In this document: one piece after another, positions 15,610-25,200 of the stretch
How the letters are laid out: every line of letters begins with the position of its first letter
Position numbering within the stretch: position 1 is the first letter of the stretch
Source of the DNA: Mesorhizobium sp. B2-7-2
GTDB taxonomy: Bacteria > Pseudomonadota > Alphaproteobacteria > Rhizobiales > Rhizobiaceae
Assembly: GCF_006440775.1 (NCBI RefSeq)
Contig: NZ_VFTZ01000028.1
Location: forward strand, 1 to 64,000
Direction: 5' to 3'
DNA length: 64,000 nucleotides
Notes under the pieces: model-generated
Seen by the model: only the letters and a program-made list of their open reading frames with translations
The model's database searches: none
What the model was told of the DNA's origin: nothing
Program-made: the position numbers and the translations under genes

Positions 15610-18600
15610 TCAGCTGCACCCGCTCGTGCTTCCACAAGTGTCGCACTTCTCGCAGGTGCCGTTCCGCACCATGGTGAAGTTGTGGCACTCCGAGCATTCG
15701 TTGCCGGTGTAGCCCTGGAGAAGCGATTGCTGGCGCCTTGTCGCGGCGAGCTTCTTCGCCTCGGCCGCCTCATTGGCGGCAGCGTCGGTGAACAGGGCCT
15801 CGGCGCCGCCGGCGGCCTCGGCTTCTTCTTCCACCATATCCTCGGCCAGTTCCCTGGCGCGCTCCTCATAGTCGCGCTTGTAGGCGATGGCCTCGTCGCT
15901 CGCCGGCTTCAGCGCCAGCACGTTCGAGCCTGAGAAGGCGGTGGGTGCCGCGCGGGCAGGGGCGGTCGACGGCCCAGAGCCGCCGAAACCCTTCGGGTCA
16001 GAACCCGCAGCGGACACCAGCTTCACCGGCGAGGCGCCGCGATAGAGGCCCTTGGAGAAGGGCGTCGCCTTGCCTTCGGTGATGCCGCGGCCGAGCGCGG
16101 TCTTGTCGAAGTCCGACTGGTCGACATGGGCGAGGTCGTGGCGGCCGAGATAGGAGACGGCGAGCTCACGGAACACATAGTCGAGGATCGACGTCGCGTT
16201 CTTGATCGCGTCGTTGCCCTGCACCATGCCGGCCGGCTCGAACTTGGTGAAGGTGAAGGCCTCGACATATTCATCGAGCGGCACGCCGTATTGCAGGCCG
16301 AGCGAGATGGCGATGGCGAAGTTGTTCATCATCGCGCGGAATGCGGCGCCCTCCTTGTGCATGTCGATGAAGATCTCGCCCAGGCGGCCGTCGTCGAATT
16401 CGCCCGTCCGGAGATACACCTTGTGGCCGCCGACGACGGCCTTCTGGGTGTAGCCCTTGCGGCGGTTCGGCAGTTTCTCGCGGTCGCGGTAGAGCCGCTC
16501 GATGACGCGCTCGACGATCTTTTCCGTCACCTGCACGGCGCGCTGCGCGGCGGGCGCCGCGATCAGCTGCTCGACCGCCTCGTCCTCGTCCTCGTCGTCA
16601 TCGACGAGCAGCGAGGCATTGAGCGGCTGCGACAGTTTCGAGCCGTCGCGATAAAGCGCGTTGGCCTTCAGCGCCAGCTTCCAGGACAGCATGTAGGCGT
16701 TCTTGGCGTCCTCGACTGTCGCCTCGTTCGGCATGTTGATGGTCTTGGAGATGGCGCCCGAGATGAAGGGCTGCGCTGCCGCCATCATCAGGATGTGGCT
16801 GTTGATCGAGAGCGAGCGCTTGCCGATCTTGCCGCAGGGGCTGGCGCAGTCGAACACCGGCAGGTGCTCGGCCTTGAGGAAGGGCGCGCCTTCCAAGGTC
16901 ATCGCACCGCAGACATGGATGTTGGCTGCGTCGATGTCCTTCTTCGAGAAGCCGAGAGCCGGCAGCATCTCGAAGGAGATGTCGCCGAGCTGCTCGTCGG
17001 TGAAGCCGAGCGTCTCCTTCACCCAGTCGGCGCCGAGCGTCCACTGATTGAACACGAACTTGATGTCGAAGGCCGATTTCAGCGCCGCATTCAGCGCCGC
17101 GATCTTCTCGTCGCTAAAACCCTTGGCCTTCAGCGAGGAGGGGTTGATACCGGGCGCCTGGTTGAGATTGCCGTGGCCGACCGCATAGGCCTCTATCTCG
17201 GCGATCTGGCTTTCGGAATAGCCCAGCGTGCGCAGCGCTTCCGGCACGGCGCGGTTGATGATCTTGAAATAGCCGCCGCCGGCGAGCTTCTTGAACTTCA
17301 CCAGCGCGAAGTCGGGCTCGATACCGGTTGTGTCGCAATCCATGACGAGGCCGATCGTGCCGGTCGGCGCGATGACGGTTGCCTGCGCATTGCGGTAGCC
17401 ATGTTCCTCGCCGAGCTCGATGGCGCGGTCCCAGGCGGCGCGGGCATGCTCGGCCAGCGCCTGCTGCTTCAGGTCGGAGACGACCAGCGGCACCGGGTTG
17501 ACGGCGAGCTTCTCGTAGCCGTCCTTGTCGCCGTAAGCGGCGCGGCGGTGATTGCGCATGACGCGCAGCATGTTCTGGGCGTTGCGGTCATAGTCCGGGA
17601 AGGCGCCGAGCTCGGCGGCCATTTCGGCCGAGGTCGAGTAGGCGACGCCGGTCATGATGGCGGTGAGCGCGGCGCAGATGGCGCGGCCCTCGTCGGAGTC
17701 GTAAGGAATGCCCGAGGTCATCAGCAGGCCGCCGATATTGGCGTAGCCGAGGCCGAGCGTGCGGTAGTCGTAGGAGAGCTTGGCGATCTCCTTGGACGGG
17801 AACTGCGCCATCATCACCGAGATTTCGAGCACGACGGTCCACAGCCGAACGGTATGCTCGTAAGCGGCGATGTCGATCGTGCCGTCTTCGCGGCGGTAGG
17901 GCAAAAGGTTGATCGAGGCGAGGTTGCAGGCCGTGTCGTCGAGGAACATGTATTCCGAGCACGGGTTGGAAGCCCGGATCGCACCGGCGGAGGCGCAGGT
18001 GTGCCAGTCGTTCATCGTCGTGTTGAAGTGCAGGCCCGGATCGGCGGAAGCCCAGGCGGCATAGCCGATCTTTTCCCAAAGGTCGCGCGCCTTCAGCGTC
18101 TTCAGCACCTTGCCGTCCTTGCGGGCGGTGAGCTGCCAGTCGCCATCGGCCTCGACGGCGCGCAGGAAGTTGTCCTTCAGCGACACCGAATTGTTGGAGT
18201 TCTGGCCGGAGACGGTGAGATAGGCGTCCGAATCCCAGTCGGTGTCGTAGGTCTTGAACGACATCGAGGTGTAGCCCTGGCGGGCGAACTGGATGACGCG
18301 GTAGATGTAGTTCTCCGGCACGGAGTCCTTCTTGGCCGCCTTGATCTCGCGCTTCAGCGCGGTATTCAGCGCCGGGTCGAAGCAGGCGTCGTCATGGCCT
18401 TCGCAATTGACGCAAGCCTTCATGATGGCTTCGAGATGCTTCTTGACGATCTTGGAGCCGGTCACCAGCGAGGCGACCTTCTGCTCCTCATTGACCTTCC
18501 AGTCGATGAAGTCCTCGATGTCCGGGTGGTCGGCGTCGACGATGACCATTTTCGCCGCGCGGCGCGTCGTGCCGCCCGACTTGATGGCGCCCGCCGCGCG

Positions 18601-19386
18601 GTCGCCGATCTTGAGGAAGCTCATCAGGCCGGACGAGCGGCCGCCGCCGGAAAGTTTTTCGCCCTCACCGCGCAGCATCGAGAAGTTCGAGCCGGTGCCG
18701 GAGCCGTATTTGAACAGGCGCGCTTCACGCACCCACAGGTCCATGATGCCGCCCTCGTTGACGAGGTCGTCCTGCACGCCCTGAATGAAGCAGGCATGCG
18801 GCTGCGGATGCTCGTAGGAGGACTTCGACTTGGTCAGCTTGCCGGTAAAGGGGTCGACATAGAAGTGGCCCTGGCTCGGGCCGTCAATGCCATAGGCCCA
18901 GTGCAGGCCGGTGTTGAACCATTGCGGCGAGTTCGGCGCGACGCGCTGGGTGGCGAGCATATAGGCGAGCTCGTCGCGGAAGGCGCGCGCGTCATCCTCG
19001 GACTTGAAGTAGCCGCCCTTGTATCCCCAGTAGGTCCATGTGCCGGCGAGGCGATCGAAAACCTGGCGGGCATCGGTTTCCGAACCATAGCGCTCGGCCT
19101 CGGGCAGCTTGGCGAGCTCGGCCTCGTCGGCGACCGAACGCCACAGGAAGGAGGGAACGTCGTTCTCCTCGACCTTCTTCAGGCGCGCCGGCACGCCGGC
19201 CTTGCGGAAATACTTTTGGGCCAGGATATCAGCCGCAACCTGGCTGAACTGCGCCGGCACATCGATATTGTCCAGGCGGAACACCACCGAGCCGTCGGGA
19301 TTCTTGATCTCCGACAAAGCCTTGCGGAATTCGATCTCCGCATAGGCGGACTGATCTGGCTTGGTGAAACGACGCTCGATGCGCAT
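15610..19386 (-). CDS. nrdJ: Adenosylcobalamin-dependent (class II) ribonucleotide reductase
   Basis: A 1258-residue class II ribonucleotide reductase, reducing ribonucleotides to deoxyribonucleotides with a radical generated from adenosylcobalamin, independently of oxygen. The NPCSE motif (N474, C476, E478) matches the N-x-C-x-E active-site triad, followed by DDTACNLASINL. GYANIGGLLM and ATVIAPTGTIGLVMDCDTTG are the substrate and phosphate-binding segments. The last 35 residues are cysteine-rich (ECSECHNF, CEKCDTC, GC), the zinc-ribbon-like tail that relays reducing equivalents. The start at 19386 has AAAGGAAC upstream. A likely NrdR operator lies 235-280 bp upstream of the start. The length is that of full rhizobial NrdJ, so it appears intact. 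Confidence 0.95.
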   Translation of the reverse strand: MRIERRFTKPDQSAYAEIEFRKALSEIKNPDGSVVFRLDNIDVPAQFSQVAADILAQKYFRKAGVPARLKKVEENDVPSFLWRSVADEAELAKLPEAERYGSETDARQVFDRLAGTWTYWGYKGGYFKSEDDARAFRDELAYMLATQRVAPNSPQWFNTGLHWAYGIDGPSQGHFYVDPFTGKLTKSKSSYEHPQPHACFIQGVQDDLVNEGGIMDLWVREARLFKYGSGTGSNFSMLRGEGEKLSGGGRSSGLMSFLKIGDRAAGAIKSGGTTRRAAKMVIVDADHPDIEDFIDWKVNEEQKVASLVTGSKIVKKHLEAIMKACVNCEGHDDACFDPALNTALKREIKAAKKDSVPENYIYRVIQFARQGYTSMSFKTYDTDWDSDAYLTVSGQNSNNSVSLKDNFLRAVEADGDWQLTARKDGKVLKTLKARDLWEKIGYAAWASADPGLHFNTTMNDWHTCASAGAIRASNPCSEYMFLDDTACNLASINLLPYRREDGTIDIAAYEHTVRLWTVVLEISVMMAQFPSKEIAKLSYDYRTLGLGYANIGGLLMTSGIPYDSDEGRAICAALTAIMTGVAYSTSAEMAAELGAFPDYDRNAQNMLRVMRNHRRAAYGDKDGYEKLAVNPVPLVVSDLKQQALAEHARAAWDRAIELGEEHGYRNAQATVIAPTGTIGLVMDCDTTGIEPDFALVKFKKLAGGGYFKIINRAVPEALRTLGYSESQIAEIEAYAVGHGNLNQAPGINPSSLKAKGFSDEKIAALNAALKSAFDIKFVFNQWTLGADWVKETLGFTDEQLGDISFEMLPALGFSKKDIDAANIHVCGAMTLEGAPFLKAEHLPVFDCASPCGKIGKRSLSINSHILMMAAAQPFISGAISKTINMPNEATVEDAKNAYMLSWKLALKANALYRDGSKLSQPLNASLLVDDDEDEDEAVEQLIAAPAAQRAVQVTEKIVERVIERLYRDREKLPNRRKGYTQKAVVGGHKVYLRTGEFDDGRLGEIFIDMHKEGAAFRAMMNNFAIAISLGLQYGVPLDEYVEAFTFTKFEPAGMVQGNDAIKNATSILDYVFRELAVSYLGRHDLAHVDQSDFDKTALGRGITEGKATPFSKGLYRGASPVKLVSAAGSDPKGFGGSGPSTAPARAAPTAFSGSNVLALKPASDEAIAYKRDYEERARELAEDMVEEEAEAAGGAEALFTDAAANEAAEAKKLAATRRQQSLLQGYTGNECSECHNFTMVRNGTCEKCDTCGSTSGCS

Positions 19387-19620
19387 TGGTCCCGTTCCTT
19401 TGTGTCTATATATAGCGCCTTTCCCAAGGGATTGCTGCCCCACATGGCGAAAAGCGCAGTCCGCCGTTTGCCGGCATCGCGGGCGACGCCGACACTCTCC
19501 TGGTCGCGGGCGCCACCATGCAGACAAGCAAACGCCTTTCCAGGCGCTTACCCAGGTTGCCGGCCGACCCGCGGGTCCCTCGAACTGAAACTTTTGTCGA
19601 TTCCCTCCGTAGAGGGAGGT

Positions 19621-19636
19621 TCACACTATCTAGCGT
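19621..19636. promoter_or_regulatory. NrdR box 1 (degenerate) upstream of nrdJ
   Basis: TCACACTATCTAGCGT matches 11 of 16 positions of the NrdR-box consensus acaCwAtATaTwGtgt. It lies exactly 31 bp (three helical turns) from the perfect box at 19652, the spacing usual for paired NrdR boxes. That phasing is the main reason to believe it. Confidence 0.5.
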
Positions 19637-19651
19637 CGAGCCTGCCTGCAA

Positions 19652-19667
19652 ACACTAAATATAGTGT
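19652..19667. promoter_or_regulatory. NrdR box 2 (perfect match) upstream of nrdJ
   Basis: ACACTAAATATAGTGT fits every position of the consensus acaCwAtATaTwGtgt and sits in an 18-bp palindrome AACACTAAATATAGTGTT. NrdR is the zinc-finger/ATP-cone repressor of ribonucleotide reductase genes in most bacteria. Its location upstream of nrdJ on the minus strand fits repression of that gene when dATP is high. Confidence 0.8.
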
Positions 19668-20097
19668 TAACAGATCATTTTTTCCAGGCCGACAATTCTC
19701 CCTTTCGCCCACCCAAGCCCTAACGATCCCAACGCTTCCGCCGGCCTCGTGAACAGGCGGAAATCCGGGCAAAACGCACAAAATCCGGGAAAAAAGACCG
19801 GCCTCAGAACTCTCCGGTCGCGCCCGCTACAGGAGCGCATGGCCTATAAAAAGCGACTCGTTCCGACCCGTCAAGGATTCGTTTGCGTAGCTTTTATGAC
19901 CCCAACATCTTGTGTGTCACATATGTGGATAACGGGGACATAAGAAGCCCGGCTTTGCAGGCACTTGACGCGGTGACCGGCCAGGCGGGCAGCCGTGTCG
20001 GGCCGATGGCTTTTCATTTTAGCTGGCTTGCACTATCTGTTGCGTTCGCGCGGGGGCGCGCCTTGTCAACACCAAAAGCATCCGCTACGCCCCGCTC
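19668..20097. other. Gene-poor region between the nrdJ operator and gltX
   Basis: Together with 19387-19620, this forms a 711-bp gap. I see a direct repeat of AAATCCGGG followed by an A-rich tract (about 19761 and 19783), a single perfect DnaA box TGTGGATAA at 19924-19932, and a short frame at 19839-19943 (34 residues, MAYKKRLVPTRQ...) preceded by CAGGAG that I do not trust as a gene. The promoters for nrdJ (leftward) and gltX (rightward) must lie here, but no convincing -35/-10 pair stands out. Confidence 0.4.
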
Positions 20098-21471
20098 ATG
20101 ACAGTTACCGTACGTTTTGCCCCATCGCCGACCGGCCGCATCCATATCGGCAATGCGCGCACCGCGCTGTTCAACTGGCTTTTCGCCTTGAACAACAAGG
20201 GCCGTTTCATCCAGCGCTTCGACGACACCGACATTGCCCGCTCGACGCAGGAATATGCCGATTCCATTCTTTACGACCTGCATTGGCTGGGCATCTTCCC
20301 GGATGTCACCGAATACCAGTCGCGCCGCTTCGAGATTTATGACGCGGCGGTCGAGCGGCTGAAGGCGGCGCGGGTGCTTTATGCCTGCTACGAGACGCCG
20401 GAGGAGCTTGACCTGCGCCGCAAGGTGCGCCGCACGCGCGGCCTGCCGCCGGTCTATGGCCGCGAGGCGCTGATGCTGACGCCGGAGCAGGTGGCCGAAT
20501 ACCAGTCGGATGGCCGCCGGCCGCATTGGCGCTTCCTGCTGCCCAACTACACCAACGACCCGCTGCAGCCCGAGCGCACCGAGGTGCGCTGGAACGACCT
20601 GGTCCGCGGCGAGGAGACGGTCGACCTCGCCTCGCTGTCGGATCCTGTCCTGGTGCGCGAGGACGGCACCTATCTCTACACGCTGCCCTCGGTGGTCGAC
20701 GACATCGAGATGGGTGTCAGCCATGTCATCCGCGGCGACGACCATGTCACCAACACCGGCGTGCAGATCGCCATCTTCAAGGCGCTGGGCGCCGAGCCGC
20801 CGGTCTTCGGCCACCACAACTTGCTCACCACCGTGTCGGGCGAGGGGCTGTCGAAGCGCACCGGCGCGCTGTCGATCGAAAGCCTGCGCGAGGACGGCAT
20901 CGAGCCGATGGCCGTCGCTTCGCTGGCGGTGCTCGTCGGCACGTCGGAAAATGTCACCGCCGCGCATGATCTCAGCGAGCTTGCCGGCCATTTCGATCCG
21001 GCGGCGACGTCCAGGTCCGCCTCCAAATTCGACCCGGACGAGCTCTTCGTGCTCAACCGCACGCTGATGCATCGCATGTCGTTCGAGGAAGCGCGCGACC
21101 GGCTGATGGTGCTGGGGATTTCCGGCGACAAGGCCGAGCCGTTCTGGATTGCGGTGCGCGGCAATCTCGACCGCCTGTCGGACGCCGTCGCGTGGTGGCG
21201 TATCCTGAGCGAGGGTCCGCAGGAACCGGCGGAATTTTCCGGCGAGGACCGTGACTTCCTCAATCAGGCGTTCGACGTTCTCCCCGATGAGCCGTGGAAC
21301 GGCACGGTGTGGAAGGACTGGACCGGCAAGATCAAGGAAGCCACCGGCCGCAAGGGCAAGCCGTTGTTCATGCCGCTGAGGTTGGCCCTTACCGGGCGGA
21401 CTTCGGGGCCGGAGCTTTCAGATCTATTGCCGCTGATGGGTCGGGAAGGAACGCTGGCCCGACGACCCTGA
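20098..21471 (+). CDS. gltX: Glutamate--tRNA ligase
   Basis: A 457-residue class I aminoacyl-tRNA synthetase that charges tRNA-Glu. The HIGH-type motif is HIGN at 16-19 in APSPTGRIHIGNART; the KMSKS-type motif is LSKRTG at 251-256. HVIRGDDHVTNTGVQI, before it, is the conserved ATP-site approach. The C-terminal anticodon-binding part is helical and short, consistent with the smaller of the two rhizobial GltX forms; this one may serve tRNA-Glu alone or misacylate tRNA-Gln for the amidotransferase route. The 3' end overlaps the convergent DUF2865 gene by 83 bp. Confidence 0.95.
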   Translation: MTVTVRFAPSPTGRIHIGNARTALFNWLFALNNKGRFIQRFDDTDIARSTQEYADSILYDLHWLGIFPDVTEYQSRRFEIYDAAVERLKAARVLYACYETPEELDLRRKVRRTRGLPPVYGREALMLTPEQVAEYQSDGRRPHWRFLLPNYTNDPLQPERTEVRWNDLVRGEETVDLASLSDPVLVREDGTYLYTLPSVVDDIEMGVSHVIRGDDHVTNTGVQIAIFKALGAEPPVFGHHNLLTTVSGEGLSKRTGALSIESLREDGIEPMAVASLAVLVGTSENVTAAHDLSELAGHFDPAATSRSASKFDPDELFVLNRTLMHRMSFEEARDRLMVLGISGDKAEPFWIAVRGNLDRLSDAVAWWRILSEGPQEPAEFSGEDRDFLNQAFDVLPDEPWNGTVWKDWTGKIKEATGRKGKPLFMPLRLALTGRTSGPELSDLLPLMGREGTLARRP

Positions 21472-22612
21472 CTTTGCGCTGATCGGGCGGCAGCGCCGAG
21501 ACCGGCGACACCGGCACCTTGGTGATCAGCCGCCTGATCGCGTCCTGGTCAAGCCTGCCTTCGGCATTGGCGAGTGTTTCCGGATCGGCGCCCGGATCGG
21601 GTTTGACCGCCGGCTTCGGAATGAAAGGCGCTGCCCCGCCGTTCGGCTGCGACTGTTCGGGATCGGGCGGGTTGCCGCCGATGATCGTGAAATTGCCGGC
21701 CTGCGCGTTGCAGCCGCAGGTGGGCGGGCGCGAATAATTGGCCTGTTTGTAGAGATAGGCGGTCGGCAGCTCGCTATAGGGTTGACCTGTCGCCGACGAG
21801 GTCATCGAGCCAGAGTCGTCGTCCATTCCGCGCGAATAGAAGACCTGCATCTCGGTACCTGGGCAGCTCGACTCGCAATTCTTCTGGTCGCGCTCGAAGT
21901 CGCCGATGGAAGCGGCATTCGACATCGGGAAGAAATAGCCGTCGCAGGTGCGCACGCACATCGTATGGAACTCGCCGCCCAGCCGGGGCAGGTCCATGCC
22001 GTCCGGCTGGTTGATGACGCGGCGGATGTTGCGCACGCTCGGATCATCGGGCGGCACGTCCGCCGAGCCCGGCATATCGGGGGTGTCGGGTGTTTCGAGC
22101 TGCTGGTCCTGGCGGCCGAAAAGCTGCTCGAACAGATTGCCGCCGCCATTGTCGCGGGCCGCCTCCCGAAGCGGCGCGCGGCGCGGCGCGATCTCGTCGT
22201 CGCGGCAGCCATTGGCATCGAGCGCCGCCAGGATGCGGCTGCGGTCGCGCCGCGTGCCGCCGGCGGCCAGCCGCTCGCGCTTGGCCTGCAAGGTGTCCAG
22301 ATTGGCGTTCATGCGCTCAATCGAGGCGTTGATCGCCGCGCATTGGCTGACATTGCGCGAAAACAGCGTGAAGCCGCAACCGGCGTCGCTTGCCCGGCCG
22401 CGGGCCTTGGCAAGCTGCTCGCGCTGCCTGGCGATCGCGTCGTCATATCTGCGCACGATGCCGGGGCCTCCGCCACCACCGCGGGCGGTGGCGAGTTCAG
22501 CTTCGAGCTGCCGGCATATGCGAGAGGCGGCCTGGGACTCAGCGACGGCGACAGCGGAACCTGCAAGCGCTGCAAGCAGCGTCGCAAGATGCATCAGCTT
22601 CAGCCCCTTCAT
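21389..22612 (-). CDS. DUF2865 exported protein
   Basis: A 407-residue protein typical of the rhizobial DUF2865 family. Residues 1-28 form a signal peptide (MKGLKLMHLATLLAALAGSA, cleavage near ...SQA-AS). Next is a helical segment (30-120) with YDDAIARQREQLAKARGR. The conserved core at about 200-310 contains MCVRTCDGYFFPMSNAAS, DQKNCESSCPGTEMQVFYSRG, and a later CGCNAQ; the six cysteines suggest disulfides in the periplasm. A proline-rich tail ends KAPAPKSAR. Function is unknown. Its 3' end overlaps gltX, a convergent arrangement. Confidence 0.88.
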   Translation of the reverse strand: MKGLKLMHLATLLAALAGSAVAVAESQAASRICRQLEAELATARGGGGGPGIVRRYDDAIARQREQLAKARGRASDAGCGFTLFSRNVSQCAAINASIERMNANLDTLQAKRERLAAGGTRRDRSRILAALDANGCRDDEIAPRRAPLREAARDNGGGNLFEQLFGRQDQQLETPDTPDMPGSADVPPDDPSVRNIRRVINQPDGMDLPRLGGEFHTMCVRTCDGYFFPMSNAASIGDFERDQKNCESSCPGTEMQVFYSRGMDDDSGSMTSSATGQPYSELPTAYLYKQANYSRPPTCGCNAQAGNFTIIGGNPPDPEQSQPNGGAAPFIPKPAVKPDPGADPETLANAEGRLDQDAIRRLITKVPVSPVSALPPDQRKVRVVGPAFLPDPSAAIDLKAPAPKSAR

Positions 22613-22713
22613 CCGCCTGGAATCCCGATTGCCCGTGGCCGGAAGACTATCGCGTTCGTGGTTAACTGTTCCCTAGTGTGCAACCCGACACAATTGCGCT
22701 TTGGCGCGCCGCC

Positions 22714-25038
22714 TCAATTCAGGTCGACCAGCGCCTGCGCCTTATGCGCCGCCTCGACCACCGCAAGCGCGGTCATGTTGACGACGCCGCGCGAGGTTAC
22801 GGACGGCGTCAATATGTGCGCGGGCTTGTCCGTGCCCAGCAGGATCGGCCCGACATGCAGCGCGTCCATCATGGCGCGCAAAGCCGTCAGCGTGATGTTG
22901 GCCGAATCGAGGTTCGGGAAGACCAGAAGATTGGCTTCGCCCTTCAGCCGCGAATGCGGATAGACGCGCTGGCGCAGATGCTCCGACAGCGCGGTATCGG
23001 CATGCATCTCGCCGTCGCACTGCAAGCCGGGCGCGATGCGGCCGAGGATTTCCGCCGCGCGGCGCATCTTCAGCGCGCTCGGGGAATCGCGCGAGCCGAA
23101 ATCCGAATGGGATAGAAGCGCTGCCTTCGGCTCGATGCCGAAGCGCTGGATTTCCTCCGCCGCCAGCACCGTCATCTCGGCGATCTCCTCCGCCGTCGGA
23201 TCGACCGAGACATGCGTGTCGGTGAGGAAGATGATGCCGCGCTGGGAGATCAGCATCGACAGCGTCGACAGGTCCCGGTCCTTGATGCCGGCGCGGGGCC
23301 CGATGATCAGCGCGACATTGCGCAGATGCCGTTCGAAGCGGCCTTCAAGGCCGCAGACCATGGCGTCCGCGTCGCCGCGCTTCAGCGCCAGGGCCGCAAT
23401 CACCGTGTTGTCGGTGCGCACCATGGTGCGGGCGGCCTCCGTCGTTATGCCGCGCCGGCCGGCCAGTTCGATCAAAAGGTCGACATAATGGCGGTAACGC
23501 GGATCGTCCTCCGGATTGATCAGGGCGAAATCGACGCCCGGACGGATGCGTAGGCCGTAACGCTTCAGCCTGACCTCGACCACATGCGGACGGCCGATCA
23601 GGGTCGGTTCAGCGATGCCTTCCTCCAGCACCACTTGCGCGGCGCGCAGCACGCGCTCGTCCTCGCCGTCGGCATAGATGACACGCTTGGCGCTCGAGGT
23701 TTTGGCGGAGGAGAAGACCGGCTTCATCACCAGGCCGGAGCGGAAGACGAAGCGGTTGAGCTTGTCGATATAGGCGGTGAAGTCGGCGATCGGCCGCGTT
23801 GCGACGCCGGTGTCGCAGGCAGCCTTCGCCACCGCCGGCGCGATGCGCAGGATAAGGCGCGGATCGAAGGGCGAGGGGATCAGGAAATCGGGGCCGAAAA
23901 TCGGCGTCTCGCTGGAATAGGCGCGCGCCGCGACATCCGAAGGCTCCTCGCGGGCAAGGGCGGCGATCGCCCGCACGGCCGCCATCTTCATCTCCTCGTT
24001 GATGGCGCTGGCGCCGCAATCTAGCGCGCCGCGGAAGATATAAGGAAAGCACAGCACGTTGTTGACTTGATTGGGAAAATCCGAGCGCCCGGTGCAGATC
24101 ATGGCGTCCGGCCGCGCGGCGCGCGCCACTTCCGGCATGATCTCGGGATTGGGATTGGCCAAAGCCAGGATCAGCGGTTTCGGCGCCATGTGCTGCAGCA
24201 ACTCCGGCTTCAGCACGCCGGCGGCGGAAAGGCCGAGAAAGACGTCGGCGCCGGAGATGACGTCGGCCAGCGTGCGCGCCTCGGTATCCTTCACATAGGG
24301 ATCTTTCCAGCGATCCATCTCTTCGACGCGACCCTTGTGGGCGACGCCGAAACGGTCGGTGACCCAGATGTTTTCCACCTTGGCGCCGAGCGAGACCAAA
24401 AGGTTGAGGCAGGCGAGCGCCGCCGCACCCGCGCCGGAGGTGACGATCTTGATGTCGGAAATCGTCTTGCCGGCCAGTTCCAGCCCGTTGAGCACCGCGG
24501 CGGCGACGATGATCGCGGTGCCATGCTGGTCGTCGTGGAAGACCGGGATGCCCATGCGGGCTTTCAGCCGCTCCTCGACCTCGAAACATTCAGGCGCCTT
24601 GATGTCCTCGAGGTTGATGCCGCCGAAGGTCGGCTCGAGCGCCGCGATCGTCTCGACCATCCGCTCAATCTCGGGCGCGTCGATCTCGATGTCGAAGACG
24701 TCGATGCCGGCGAACTTCTTGAACAGCACCGCCTTGCCTTCCATGACCGGCTTCGAGGCGAGCGGACCGATATTGCCCAACCCAAGCACGGCGGAGCCGT
24801 TGGAGACGACGCCGACGAGGTTGGCGCGGGCGGTGTAGTCGGCGGCAGTGGCCGGATCGTCGCGGATCTCGAGGCAGGGCGCCGCCACGCCCGGCGAATA
24901 GGCAAGCGCCAGGTCGCGCTGGTTGCCGAGCGGCTTCGTCGCCTGGATCTCGAGCTTCCCAGGCGTCGGGTGCTTGTGGAAGAAGAGGGCGGCCTCGTCG
25001 AGGTCCGACCGGGCCGTTTTCTTGTTCTCGCCGTCCAT
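22714..25038 (-). CDS. NAD(P)-dependent malic enzyme fused to phosphotransacetylase-like domain
   Basis: A 774-residue fused malic enzyme converting malate to pyruvate and CO2. Residues 1 to about 430 are the malic domain: LALAYSPGVAAPCLEI, VVSNGSAVLGLGNIGPLASKPVMEGK, GINLEDIKAPECFEVE and VFHDDQHGTAI (metal and substrate residues), then the nucleotide-binding VTSGAGAAALACLNLL. Residues from about 440 to 774 resemble phosphotransacetylase, are usually catalytically inert in this fusion, and respond to acetyl-CoA. In rhizobia two such enzymes exist, the NAD-preferring Dme needed for symbiotic nitrogen fixation and the NADP-preferring Tme; I cannot tell which this is. GGGAGGG precedes the ATG. 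No operon partner is evident. Confidence 0.92.
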   Translation of the reverse strand: MDGENKKTARSDLDEAALFFHKHPTPGKLEIQATKPLGNQRDLALAYSPGVAAPCLEIRDDPATAADYTARANLVGVVSNGSAVLGLGNIGPLASKPVMEGKAVLFKKFAGIDVFDIEIDAPEIERMVETIAALEPTFGGINLEDIKAPECFEVEERLKARMGIPVFHDDQHGTAIIVAAAVLNGLELAGKTISDIKIVTSGAGAAALACLNLLVSLGAKVENIWVTDRFGVAHKGRVEEMDRWKDPYVKDTEARTLADVISGADVFLGLSAAGVLKPELLQHMAPKPLILALANPNPEIMPEVARAARPDAMICTGRSDFPNQVNNVLCFPYIFRGALDCGASAINEEMKMAAVRAIAALAREEPSDVAARAYSSETPIFGPDFLIPSPFDPRLILRIAPAVAKAACDTGVATRPIADFTAYIDKLNRFVFRSGLVMKPVFSSAKTSSAKRVIYADGEDERVLRAAQVVLEEGIAEPTLIGRPHVVEVRLKRYGLRIRPGVDFALINPEDDPRYRHYVDLLIELAGRRGITTEAARTMVRTDNTVIAALALKRGDADAMVCGLEGRFERHLRNVALIIGPRAGIKDRDLSTLSMLISQRGIIFLTDTHVSVDPTAEEIAEMTVLAAEEIQRFGIEPKAALLSHSDFGSRDSPSALKMRRAAEILGRIAPGLQCDGEMHADTALSEHLRQRVYPHSRLKGEANLLVFPNLDSANITLTALRAMMDALHVGPILLGTDKPAHILTPSVTSRGVVNMTALAVVEAAHKAQALVDLN

Positions 25039-25200
25039 CCGGCCCTCCCTCTGTTCCTGATTTGGGAGCCTTTTAGCATGTGCCGGAGAGTTTTCGCGAC
25101 GGCAAATAGCGGACTGCGGCCTTCACAATGCCGGAGCGAAAATAATCAATCGATTCCACATGGTTGGGCTGTAAGCCTCAAGCCTTTGGATTGGCGGCGG

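Noticed and set aside
19387..19620. Cobalamin riboswitch in the nrdJ leader
   Set aside because: I could not find a B12-box-like sequence in the leader, and control by NrdR explains the region better.
16126..19752. A 1208-codon open frame opposite nrdJ
   Set aside because: It is the antisense of a strongly coding high-GC gene; its composition is a mirror of the nrdJ codons and it has no recognisable domain.
19924..19932. Origin of replication signalled by the DnaA box
   Set aside because: Only one box is present and no dnaA, parAB, hemE or other origin-linked gene is near.
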